A DNA stretch of 36,077 bases from a virus, in the IMG/VR virus record IMGVR_UViG_3300021963_000354, positions 1-36,077 of that record; one strand, written 5' to 3'. Of the stretch, positions 16,390-22,985 are shown piece after piece. The notes below the pieces were generated by a model. The model was not told where the DNA came from, made no database searches, and was given only the letters and a program-made list of their open reading frames with translations. A program made the position numbers and the translations under genes. Position 1 is the stretch's first letter. The number at the start of each line of letters is the position of its first letter.

Positions 16390-17115
16390 TTACTTTTGTG
16401 AAGTAAACCATTGTTGATGTAGTTCCGGCATATTTTCTTTTATCCATTGCTCTGCCTCTTGGTGGTTTTTGCCATGATCCATTCCGATAGTTTGGCTGCC
16501 GACATGGTGGACATAAGACCGACTGACATAGTTTTTATATCCGTTTGCCCTGATTTCTAAGCATTGGATGTCATCCGAGAACCAATTGATAGGTTTGTAG
16601 TCTACCCACTTGTCCTTGTGAATATAACCAAAGAGGGGAGAAATAATTTCTGTGGGAATTATTTTTCTTTCTTCTACATATCGGATGCCATCTCTTTCCT
16701 TGAAGGTTCGGATGTTTTGGTATCCACGAACATAGTCCGACTTAGCCGACACCCATGCTGTGTCCTCTGGCAAAAGTTCTACATCTGCCATCAACAATTC
16801 ATAAGAACTAGGGGTTAATACTATGTCATCGTTTGCCACGATTACTTCGTCAAACATAGAGTAGGCAAGACTGACAATATGGTTGTAAGAATCGCCAAAG
16901 TTATCCCCAATGTTTTGGACATTGATGGTTTTGTGCCTAGGAAGCCTTAGATCGCTTCCAGAGACAAAAACAGTAACATCTTGTGGCACATACTGGTCTA
17001 TGCTTGCTAACAGCACAGGGAGGCATTTAGCAGTCTTAGTGGCTATTACGATTGGTACATCTCTCACAGACGAATCTTTCGTTAATCCCATGATTGTAGA
17101 TTTCGAAAATCCCAT
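16390..17115 (-). CDS. Glycosyltransferase, GT-A fold
   Basis: 241 residues; a second ATG at residue 9 (17091) is an alternative start. The N-terminal strand VPIVIATKTAKCLPVLLAS and a metal motif in EVIVANDDIVLTP (NDD at 95-97) match a family 2-like fold. A later acceptor segment contains WFSDDIQCLEIRANGY. It overlaps the regulator gene upstream by 34 bases (10 with the later start) and is followed by a terminator. Probably modifies a sugar polymer or a virion/host surface; donor and acceptor unknown. Confidence 0.75.
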   Translation of the reverse strand: MGFSKSTIMGLTKDSSVRDVPIVIATKTAKCLPVLLASIDQYVPQDVTVFVSGSDLRLPRHKTINVQNIGDNFGDSYNHIVSLAYSMFDEVIVANDDIVLTPSSYELLMADVELLPEDTAWVSAKSDYVRGYQNIRTFKERDGIRYVEERKIIPTEIISPLFGYIHKDKWVDYKPINWFSDDIQCLEIRANGYKNYVSRSYVHHVGSQTIGMDHGKNHQEAEQWIKENMPELHQQWFTSQK

Positions 17116-17525
17116 TCTCGGTTGTCTTTCTCTCCTGACACCTTGAGCATATCCGCATAGTCTTTAGATTTGGCTTTCTTGTCGAGTTGGTCTTGGAGTC
17201 GCTTTTTAGCATTGTGTAGGTCTGTCTCGAATCGTTTTGTAGATATTCTTAGGTGGTGGGCTAGTTGATTCTGACTAGCATAGGGATGGCTCACATACCG
17301 AGCCTTTAGTATCTTTCTGAGTTCTAAGGGTAAACCCTTAATTGCTTCTTCTATCAGTTCACCATCTCGATTGTCGGGTTCGTAGTGCGGTTCTTCTGGT
17401 GCGTATAGGTTGCCTAGTTCGGGAATGTAGTTCTTTTCAAATGATCGACAAGTAGAGTCTGGCTGTGGAATAACTGATCCAGAAACATACCAAGCCCAGT
17501 TTCTTAAGCGGTCATCTAGTGTCAT
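17082..17525 (-). CDS. Sigma-region-4-like late regulator (antiterminator/ArpU-type candidate)
   Basis: 147 residues. Begins MTLDDRLRNWAWYVSGS, as many phage antitermination Q-like proteins do. The middle has a sigma70-region-4 layout: IKGLPLELRKILKARYV, a turn, then NQLAHHLRISTKRFETDLHNAKKRL at about residues 85-115, a helix-turn-helix. It is the first gene of the leftward late block, directly after the divergent promoter region, where late-gene activators usually lie. Exact family not resolved; ArpU-like regulation is the closest match I can suggest. Confidence 0.6.
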   Translation of the reverse strand: MTLDDRLRNWAWYVSGSVIPQPDSTCRSFEKNYIPELGNLYAPEEPHYEPDNRDGELIEEAIKGLPLELRKILKARYVSHPYASQNQLAHHLRISTKRFETDLHNAKKRLQDQLDKKAKSKDYADMLKVSGEKDNREWDFRNLQSWD

Positions 17526-17609
17526 TCACATTCCTGTATTTAATGGACTGTATAATTGTAATCAAATTTTCTGTATTATTTCAATATCTTAACTAATTGT
17601 AGAGATGAA
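17526..17609. promoter_or_regulatory. Divergent promoter region for late-left and the 340-residue gene
   Basis: Leftward: -35 TTGAAA (17584-17579) and -10 TACAAT (17560-17555) with an 18-base spacer, starting near 17547. Rightward: a perfect -10 TATAAT at 17551-17556 with no good -35, so any rightward promoter is weak or activated. One TGTAGA copy lies at 17599. The boxes overlap, so the two directions may compete. Confidence 0.5.
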
Positions 17610-18632
17610 ATGAAAAATCAATTTGGGCTATACCTGACAGACCAAGAATTTGCAGATAAATGGCAAGAATTTCCTAGTCCGATGTTGATGGCTAAGGAGA
17701 TTAAGTTTACCCCTAGAGCCATACAAAATAGAAGGAGATCTGTAGAAATAAAATTAGGGATTAAATTAGAAACCAAAATTAATCTTAGAGACGAACACAA
17801 TAAAAAACAAAAAGAAGAACGATTAGCTAGGTTAAAAGAAGAAAACGAAAATCGTATACAACAAGCACCAATCAACATAAGAAGGGGAACTGATCTTGAT
17901 AAAGGTAGGATTATTGTTTTTAGCGATGCCCATTTTTATCCTGATGATACTACTACAGCTTTTAAAGCTCTCCTTAAATTTATTGAATACTTTAAGCCGA
18001 ACATTATTGTTAATAATGGGGATTCCTTTGATGGTGGTTCTATTAGTCGTTTTCCTCGTATCGGTTGGGATAAGAAACCTACTGTTCAAGAAGAACTGGA
18101 AGCAAACAAGTTCTACTTAGGAGAGATCGAAAAACGCAGACCAGCAGGTGCTAGGCTCATCCATTGTCTTGGGAATCATGATGCCAGATTTGAAACTTTC
18201 CTTGCTGCACAAGCCTCAGCTTACGAGAATGTACATGGATTTCATCTAAAAGACCACTTCCCCCTATGGGAGGGGTGCTGGAGTTTCTTCGTAAACGATG
18301 ACACAGTTATTAAGCATCGGTTTAAGGGTGGGCGATACGCAGGCTATAACAACGCTGTAGCAGCCCAAACAAACATCATTACAGGTCATACCCATGTCTT
18401 AGCTTGTCAGCCGATTACAGGCTATTCTAAAACGATTTGGGGTGTACAAACAGGCACACTAGCCGAACCCAATAGTCTACAGTTTGCTGACTATACAGAG
18501 GATTCTCCTAAAGATTGGCGATCAGGTTTTGTTATGTTGTCTTGGGAACGAGGCAGGATGCTTATGCCGGAGATGATTCAAGTCTGCGGAGAGGATGAGG
18601 TAGAGTTTCGTGGAGAAATTCTAAAGGTATGA
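17610..18632 (+). CDS. Calcineurin-like metallophosphoesterase
   Basis: 340 residues. An N-terminal basic helical part (about 1-95, ARAIQNRRRSVEIKLG-type charge) may bind DNA or template. The enzyme motifs follow: SDAH (105-108), GDSFDGG (137-143), GNHDAR (188-193) and GHTH (259-262), which coordinate two metals. The family cleaves phosphodiesters or phosphates and includes phage DNA-processing enzymes related to Mre11. Its stop overlaps the SprT-like start by four bases (ATGA), so the pair is co-translated. No RBS is obvious upstream. Confidence 0.9.
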   Translation: MKNQFGLYLTDQEFADKWQEFPSPMLMAKEIKFTPRAIQNRRRSVEIKLGIKLETKINLRDEHNKKQKEERLARLKEENENRIQQAPINIRRGTDLDKGRIIVFSDAHFYPDDTTTAFKALLKFIEYFKPNIIVNNGDSFDGGSISRFPRIGWDKKPTVQEELEANKFYLGEIEKRRPAGARLIHCLGNHDARFETFLAAQASAYENVHGFHLKDHFPLWEGCWSFFVNDDTVIKHRFKGGRYAGYNNAVAAQTNIITGHTHVLACQPITGYSKTIWGVQTGTLAEPNSLQFADYTEDSPKDWRSGFVMLSWERGRMLMPEMIQVCGEDEVEFRGEILKV

Positions 18633-18982
18633 AGTTGACCTCCACTATCCTAAAGAATATCTACAATATGCTTGTGGTGTGTGAGCCTTTCGATAAATGG
18701 CATATGCCTTTAGCTGCTCAGATTAAATTTATAGTCAATGCAGATCCCGATGTGATGGGAACTTATATGTATGATGATGGAGAGAAGTGGGAACACACCA
18801 TTACCATCTCTACTGCCAGGTGCGGATTCCTAGATACAGTTATTAGGACTATGGCTCACGAGATGATCCATATGAGTTTTTATCGTAGAAAAGGTAATAA
18901 GTGGGCGCAACATGGAAAGGAGTTCCGTTCTCGCTGTTTTCGTGTTGGAAAAGAACTGGGTCTAGATCCTTTAGAACTTTAA
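18629..18982 (+). CDS. SprT-like zinc metalloprotease
   Basis: 117 residues. The signature MAHEMIHMSF holds HExxH (77-81), and the third ligand is probably H95 in KWAQHGKEFR, the SprT-family order. Such proteins cleave protein attached to DNA. It is coupled to the phosphoesterase, and together they could process DNA ends or DNA-protein crosslinks; this partnership is inference. It ends convergent with the Mom-like gene (overlap 4 bases). Confidence 0.85.
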   Translation: MKLTSTILKNIYNMLVVCEPFDKWHMPLAAQIKFIVNADPDVMGTYMYDDGEKWEHTITISTARCGFLDTVIRTMAHEMIHMSFYRRKGNKWAQHGKEFRSRCFRVGKELGLDPLEL

Positions 18983-19596
18983 ATTTTAATTAGCCATCTA
19001 TCCTTTGGTTTAGTGATATTTGCTGTAAGACCTAAAGTTTTTACAGATTGTTTAAAAGATAATCCTGTTTTTAGTTGATGATGTCTTGGAATCCTGCGAT
19101 GAATAAAACCGCCATCTTTATCAATAAAATGAACTTCTGGTCTTGTAACGCCTAAATGCATAAAGTTTGATGCTTTATAAATTCCACCATTGTGTTTATG
19201 TTCTGGGTCGCTAAAAGAAACTACAAATTTATATTTCATTTTTTTAAGTTTTTTATGGCAAATACTTAAAAATTTAGTTAGTGGAAAATTATCATTTCTT
19301 GGTTCTTTTCTACACAGTCTTTTGAGCTCAATTAAATTATCATCAGTAATTTCAAACCCAGTAATTTTTGATAAAAACTCAGATTGATATGTATTAACTC
19401 CAATTCCGTAGTTTGCTACTGCATACAAATCATTTTCTAAAAACCATCCAAAAAATATATTTTGACCAGCAGGAACAATTTTGCTGTAATGATATGTTTC
19501 AATAAATGCCTTTGCATCATGTAAAGATATTTCTAATACCTTAGGTGGTTCATCTACAAAATACCCAAAATCAAAAGTATTTTGTTTGCTTTTCAT
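18979..19596 (-). CDS. Mom-like DNA adenine modification protein
   Basis: 205 residues with a GNAT-like fold of the Mom family (phage Mu Mom adds methylcarbamoyl groups to adenine). Signature regions: YHYSKIVPAGQ at about 35-45, a segment with ELKRLCRKEPRND at about 90-102 and SFSDPEHKHNGGIYKASNF at 127-145. A basic C-terminus follows. It overlaps the upstream HNH-like zinc gene by four bases (ATGA). Modified adenines would hide the genome from restriction enzymes. Confident in the family, not in the exact chemistry in this phage. Confidence 0.82.
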   Translation of the reverse strand: MKSKQNTFDFGYFVDEPPKVLEISLHDAKAFIETYHYSKIVPAGQNIFFGWFLENDLYAVANYGIGVNTYQSEFLSKITGFEITDDNLIELKRLCRKEPRNDNFPLTKFLSICHKKLKKMKYKFVVSFSDPEHKHNGGIYKASNFMHLGVTRPEVHFIDKDGGFIHRRIPRHHQLKTGLSFKQSVKTLGLTANITKPKDRWLIKI

Positions 19597-19883
19597 TTAA
19601 TCACCCCAATATATCCTCGTTCAAAAAGTTCACCAATGGTAGCTCGGTGCGCTTGTTCCCACATCTCAATCCTTGCGACTTTTGTAAGTGTGCTAGATGT
19701 GTCGGCTTCCGCATGGCAGCGAAAACAGAGGCTGGCAATGCGAAAATCGGATGACTTAAGTCCACGACCTTTGCCATCTCGTAACTGGTTGGAATGTGCA
19801 GCCACGACAGTTCCATCTTCTATCCCACAATGCTGACATGGTAGTAGTCTAGCAACTTCTAGCAGTTTTTTGTTTCTATACAC
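19593..19883 (-). CDS. HNH-like zinc protein upstream of Mom-like gene
   Basis: 96 residues with a GTG start that overlaps the upstream stop by eight bases. Metal site: C16-C19 and later C53-C56 with H57 (ASLCFRCHAEAD), plus H30 in VAAHSNQLRDGKG. The order resembles DUF968/Ref-like HNH nucleases. It sits exactly where com lies before mom in phage Mu, but the sequence is not Com-like, so a regulatory role is speculative. Possibly a nicking nuclease in recombination. Confidence 0.7.
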   Translation of the reverse strand: MYRNKKLLEVARLLPCQHCGIEDGTVVAAHSNQLRDGKGRGLKSSDFRIASLCFRCHAEADTSSTLTKVARIEMWEQAHRATIGELFERGYIGVIK

Positions 19884-20037
19884 AGATTGCCTTGGTATAG
19901 GCTTGTATTCGTTTAGATACTACGACTAGTTCTTCCGATGCCAGTAAAGCCTGTTTTACATCATTCTTTAGCATAGAGTCGTGGTATTCCTTCTCTAGTG
20001 TCTTTAGTCTTAATACGAGTTCTGCATAGTCAATCAT
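19876..20037 (-). CDS. Small helical protein, 53 residues
   Basis: 53 residues, ATG at 20037, overlapping the upstream stop by one base (TAATG). Sequence MIDYAELVLRLKTLEKEYHD is followed by a helical run, heptad-like, so likely a coiled coil. Its stop overlaps the GTG of the next gene (8 bases). No known family. Confidence 0.6.
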   Translation of the reverse strand: MIDYAELVLRLKTLEKEYHDSMLKNDVKQALLASEELVVVSKRIQAYTKAICV

Positions 20038-20192
20038 TAATGGTTTCCTTCTAGTCCTGTTTTTTTATCTAATTCTGCTCTGAGCATAGCATTTTCTTCT
20101 CTAGTTTTCTTTAGCAACTGAGATAAATGGTGTGCTGTCTTTAGCATTTCTTTATACCTATTTAGGTATAAATTGTAGTTTGTAGAGTCCAC
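20037..20192 (-). CDS. Small coiled-coil protein, 51 residues
   Basis: 51 residues from a GTG overlapping the upstream stop by one base. Predicted coiled coil (LLKKTREENAMLRAELDKK). Its coding region contains the palindrome at 20151-20172. Start choice is uncertain; an internal ATG is possible. Function unknown. Confidence 0.5.
   Translation of the reverse strand: MDSTNYNLYLNRYKEMLKTAHHLSQLLKKTREENAMLRAELDKKTGLEGNH
20151..20172. promoter_or_regulatory. Palindrome, ten-base arms
   Basis: TTTATACCTA-TT-TAGGTATAAA is a perfect inverted repeat with a two-base centre, resembling an operator. It lies inside a small gene, so it might be coincidental or a regulatory site within the operon. The site at 22401-22416 is similar in part (ACCT/AGGT core). 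Confidence 0.4.
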
Positions 20193-20275
20193 TATTTTGT
20201 ACCAATCTTTATAGAAATGTAAACTATGAGAAACACTATCAATGCCCAGATGTAGACAAAGTCGCTATCTAGCAT
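20192..20275 (-). CDS. 27-residue membrane microprotein
   Basis: MLDSDFVYIWALIVFLIVYI, then SIKIGTK. A single hydrophobic segment covers most of the length. ATG at 20275 overlaps the upstream gene's end by 11 bases. Very short; expression not demonstrated. Confidence 0.4.
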   Translation of the reverse strand: MLDSDFVYIWALIVFLIVYISIKIGTK

Positions 20276-20600
20276 GACTATCTACAGATCGGTTAGTAGC
20301 CTCTAAACTGCGCCATATCTCGACTTTTAGTTGGGCTGCGGTCAACATCCATTTTATCTTCTCCTCGCACTCCACAGCCTCTTTTAATCCCTCTAGTAAG
20401 CCAATATACTCTGGGTCTGCATACGCATCTACTTCTGCTGCTGCGACAGACTTAGCCGATGATTTAGACATGAGAATACTGCGTTTAGACTTTAAAAAGT
20501 TCTCCAGGTAGATTCTGTTTGCCTTGGCTTTAGCAAAATCTCCTGAGTATTTCATTATGTACTCTACTGCTTTTGTTGGATCTATATCCATTTTCCCCAT
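20265..20600 (-). CDS. Helical phage protein, 111 residues
   Basis: 111 residues, predicted all-helical with a charged segment (KAVEYIMKYSGDFAKAKANR, then LEGLKEAVECEEKIKWM). It resembles small accessory proteins beside phage recombination genes, but I do not recognise a named family. Overlaps the 67-residue gene by 19 bases. Part of the early/middle leftward operon. Confidence 0.7.
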   Translation of the reverse strand: MGKMDIDPTKAVEYIMKYSGDFAKAKANRIYLENFLKSKRSILMSKSSAKSVAAAEVDAYADPEYIGLLEGLKEAVECEEKIKWMLTAAQLKVEIWRSLEATNRSVDSHAR

Positions 20601-20785
20601 TCTCCCTTATTACCTTTTTGCCATTGGTCTGCAAATAGATTTAGTAATTGGCTATCGATTTGGTATTTCGAAAGATATTCTCTAAACTTCTGTAAACCCC
20701 AAACTGCTCTCCATTTACATAGTTGCCGTACTGCCGATTTTTGCCGAAAGTCTGGATCTGAATTGGGCAAAAGATTCTCCTGCAT
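20582..20785 (-). CDS. Conserved small phage protein, 67 residues
   Basis: 67 residues; the conserved-looking part is KSAVRQLCKWRAVWGLQKFR, then YLSKYQID and LLNLFADQWQKGN. It overlaps the replication-accessory gene by 71 bases in another frame. The overlap is long, so the true start may be later (a downstream in-frame TTG is available). Role unknown. Confidence 0.6.
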   Translation of the reverse strand: MQENLLPNSDPDFRQKSAVRQLCKWRAVWGLQKFREYLSKYQIDSQLLNLFADQWQKGNKGEWGKWI

Positions 20786-21116
20786 ATGGGTTTAATCCTA
20801 ACTCTCTGCCCTTGGCTAAAGTAAGTTCATCGCTTGCATACCAAGGCAATGGAGGTTTTACATTCTTCTTTTCCTCTATTACCAACTCATCTTCCCAACG
20901 CTGCTGATTTAGCCAAGTGCTTGCATGAGGTATGTAGTCTAACTCCGTACCTTTAACTGTCCAATACTTACGATGCTCTACTATTGCCTCTAGTGCCTTT
21001 TGCTTGTGATCGTCTGGCATTTTTTGCCACGATCTTTGCGCTGTTAGTTTACCGACCTTACGGGGATAGATCATCCAAAATTCATCAAAATTAACCATGA
21101 TGAGCAAACTCCCCAT
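20715..21116 (-). CDS. Replication accessory (DnaT/helicase-loader-like C-terminal domain) protein
   Basis: 133 residues; the likely start is the second ATG (MVNFDEFW, residue 7, 21098). The pattern FDEFWMIYPRKVGKLTAQRS, a helical middle and YIPHASTWLNQQRWEDE is the C-terminal domain of many phage O-like replication initiators or DnaT-like loaders. Here it stands alone, without the DNA-binding N-terminal part, so it would need a partner. No phage helicase or primase is seen, suggesting it recruits the host's. Overlaps the HNH/AP2 gene by 26 bases. Confidence 0.72.
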   Translation of the reverse strand: MGSLLIMVNFDEFWMIYPRKVGKLTAQRSWQKMPDDHKQKALEAIVEHRKYWTVKGTELDYIPHASTWLNQQRWEDELVIEEKKNVKPPLPWYASDELTLAKGRELGLNPYAGESFAQFRSRLSAKIGSTATM

Positions 21117-21570
21117 GAAAATGCTCTCTAGCTTTTATCATAACCTCTTTAGCTTCATTTATATCATTGTATAAACCTAATGATTTTCTTTTGCCATTTA
21201 TGCAAACTCTTGCCCACCATTTTTTTGTTTTCTTATGAAAGCTAATTCCTTTAACACCACTTGTATTTCTACTGTTTTTTCTTGAATACAAAGTATTTTT
21301 AGATTGATCAGCAGCTCTAAGATTTTCAATATTGTTATTTAGCTTGTTTCCATCAATGTGATCTACTACTTTTGGCAAATATCCATGTTGCATCAAAAAA
21401 ATAATTCTATGCTGACAAAATGTTTGGTAATTTATTTCTACTTTTGCATATCCGTTTTTTTGTTCCCATCCAACCTTTTTGCCAGATGATTTATAAAATA
21501 GTTTTCCATCTTTGTAATAAAACAAATTGTGTAAATTTATTTCTAGTAATGTAAAATCTTTTGCAGCCAT
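21091..21570 (-). CDS. HNH homing endonuclease with AP2 domain
   Basis: 159 residues. HNH core at residues 69-86 (VDHIDGNKLNNNIENLR), then an AP2-type DNA-binding part at about 103-145 (SGVKGISFHKKTKKWWARV). This pair is typical of phage homing endonucleases. Its end overlaps the replication gene start, showing late insertion or adaptation. A stable hairpin at 21602 lies just upstream. No intron boundaries are visible. Confidence 0.9.
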   Translation of the reverse strand: MAAKDFTLLEINLHNLFYYKDGKLFYKSSGKKVGWEQKNGYAKVEINYQTFCQHRIIFLMQHGYLPKVVDHIDGNKLNNNIENLRAADQSKNTLYSRKNSRNTSGVKGISFHKKTKKWWARVCINGKRKSLGLYNDINEAKEVMIKAREHFHGEFAHHG

Positions 21571-21601
21571 ATCAACTCCTGTTTAGTTGTGGTGGTTAGA
21601 G

Positions 21602-21631
21602 ACCCCATTGGTTTTAGCGAACCTTTGGGGT
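21602..21631. other. Hairpin upstream of the HNH/AP2 gene
   Basis: ACCCCA and AACC arms face GGTT and TGGGGT with two mismatched pairs, about ten pairs in total and a six-base loop. A T-rich tract follows on the right side (rightward strand), but the nearby genes are leftward. It could be a leader or a bidirectional terminator. Confidence 0.45.
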
Positions 21632-21636
21632 TTCGT

Positions 21637-21855
21637 TTATTTTACTACCTTTTTTCTTTTTGCTTTTATCTTGGGTACTGCGCCCAAAACAGATTGAACT
21701 CCATCCCTTTTCCCTTTCATGTTTTCTATTGCCTTCACCAACATACTTTCTAAACCATGTTGCAACAACATTTTATGACCCTGACTATCAAATACTACCT
21801 CTACATTAGCAGAGCCATCTATGTTTTCTCTAATTCGTTTGATCTGTATCAGCAT
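21637..21855 (-). CDS. Small phage protein, 72 residues
   Basis: 72 residues, basic C-terminus (KIKAKRKKVVK). The start MLIQIKRIRENIDGSANVEV and HGLESMLVKAIE form a pattern seen in small early phage proteins. It overlaps the 88-residue gene by 26 bases. Possible DNA binding by charge. Function unknown. Confidence 0.65.
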   Translation of the reverse strand: MLIQIKRIRENIDGSANVEVVFDSQGHKMLLQHGLESMLVKAIENMKGKRDGVQSVLGAVPKIKAKRKKVVK

Positions 21856-22096
21856 CCATCCACACCTTTATGTTTTGATTAAAGTCTGCTTTCATAAGAA
21901 CTGGCTTATTTAAACAATCTAACATTCTATACAAAGTCTGTTTTACTTCTTCTTTATCTTCTCCCATCACACCAACACCTCTTGCTGTGTACAGATAAGG
22001 CTCATGGTTCTTATCGTAAAAGACCTCGCACACCTCGACCCAAGGCTCTCCATCGTTCTCGTCTGAAAAGTCTACCACTCTATGATTCCAATGCAT
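21830..22096 (-). CDS. Conserved acidic phage protein, 88 residues
   Basis: 88 residues, acidic. Text VDFSDENDGEPWVEVCEVFY, then YLYTARGVGVMGEDKEEV is a recurrent small phage protein; the function is unknown. It starts one base within the upstream gene stop and belongs to the leftward early/middle operon. Confidence 0.65.
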   Translation of the reverse strand: MHWNHRVVDFSDENDGEPWVEVCEVFYDKNHEPYLYTARGVGVMGEDKEEVKQTLYRMLDCLNKPVLMKADFNQNIKVWMDADTDQTN

Positions 22097-22323
22097 TATT
22101 TACTCGCCAAGATGTAAAGACCAACATTACTAAACGCATATCCGCTATATACAACTGCCATAGGCATATTCCCTTTTAGGGCTTGTTCACACCCAATATA
22201 GGCATAGATTAAGCCGGTAACAATAATTAGCCAAGCACTCACTTTTTCTTTCTCAACTCTATATGCTTTTGTAAAATGTGCCAAAACTTTGATTTGATAA
22301 TCATTTTTTCCCCTAAAGTGCAT
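22096..22323 (-). CDS. Two-segment membrane protein, 75 residues
   Basis: 75 residues with two hydrophobic stretches (VSAWLIIVTGLIYAYIG and MAVVYSGYAFSNVGLYIL), a basic N-terminus and a short C-terminal tail. Inner-membrane microprotein; superinfection exclusion or membrane function is possible. First gene after the structured stretch. Confidence 0.65.
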   Translation of the reverse strand: MHFRGKNDYQIKVLAHFTKAYRVEKEKVSAWLIIVTGLIYAYIGCEQALKGNMPMAVVYSGYAFSNVGLYILASK

Positions 22324-22544
22324 GAAACTTTAATAATCTTATACGAGTTCTACAAATAAGTCCTAAGTATTTTCCCTAATGTATCGTATTTGTTCCATTA
22401 ACTACCTTTAGGTAGTGTTTATATAACAATATACAACTTGTAGGTAAATATTTAAATAACTATACATCTTGTATATATTTTATATATATCAATCCTAACT
22501 TGTATAAAAAAGTGGATATTTTATACATATCCTAAAGACAAAAG
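22324..22544. other. AT-rich gene-free stretch
   Basis: No gene is evident. It is AT-rich, with three CTTGTA copies (near 22436, 22466 and 22498), a hairpin-like dyad ACTACC-TTTA-GGTAGT (22401-22416), and long TATA/ATAT runs that would open easily. It may be a promoter, operator or replication-origin region. A promoter-like pair TTGTAT and TATACA lies near 22500-22530. Confidence 0.6.
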
Positions 22545-22900
22545 AACGACCAACATCACCGAGGTGATGATTTCTACAAGTGATGTATCTTGTTGCAAAA
22601 TCTGAATAGCTGGCTTGTACCAAACTACTCGGCTATCGCAGGTGTCGACCCTCGCTGTCTGCCACTTCCTCGCAGACCCTCTAGCCCATCTAGCATTTTT
22701 CTATCGCGCACAGCATTTAGCGCGTGTCTAGCTGCAAAAGGAAAACCCCAATAGTCTTAGGAGGGGTATGTCCCTTGGCATGGGCAACTGTTGACAGGTG
22801 GAAAGCAGATTTCTCGCTGACTGTCTACAACTACACATACCCCGCCTAAAAATACTGGGGTTGTAACTGCTTTCCTTATCTTGGTTGCCACACCAGACGA
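22545..22900 (-). ncRNA. Candidate large structured RNA with pseudoknot
   Basis: No convincing gene. Inverted pairs: a 28-base arm at 22744-22771 with 22835-22862 (four mismatches), and a perfect nine-base pair at 22800-22808 with 22867-22875. The order is arm, second arm, arm, second arm, which is a pseudoknot. Further hairpins: 22554-22569 (7 bp), 22657-22677 (6 bp), 22705-22724 (5 bp) and 22606-22636 (5 bp). A leftward -10 TATAAT at 22910-22905 precedes it. The strand is a best guess because neighbours read left. Resembles large phage RNAs in character, not identified. Confidence 0.5.
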
Positions 22901-22925
22901 TTCTATTATAAACCAAAAAATTATA

Positions 22926-22985
22926 TCCCGATCAGTTCATTCTGTTTAAAAAGTAGGCAAATTAGCCAATAATTTCCCGATCAGA
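22926..22985. repeat. Ten-base direct repeat pair TCCCGATCAG
   Basis: TCCCGATCAG occurs at 22926-22935 and 22976-22985, 50 bases apart. The second overlaps the end of the nuclease-like gene. It could be a protein-binding site flanking the structured region, or chance. Confidence 0.45.

Noticed and set aside
22740-22880. Possible tRNA-like fold
   Set aside because: No cloverleaf with T-loop and acceptor pairing could be drawn; the pairs form long arms and a pseudoknot instead.
22728-22916. 62-residue leftward open frame in the structured stretch
   Set aside because: It runs through both arms of the long inverted repeat, has no ribosome site and shows no protein-like pattern; RNA structure explains the region better.
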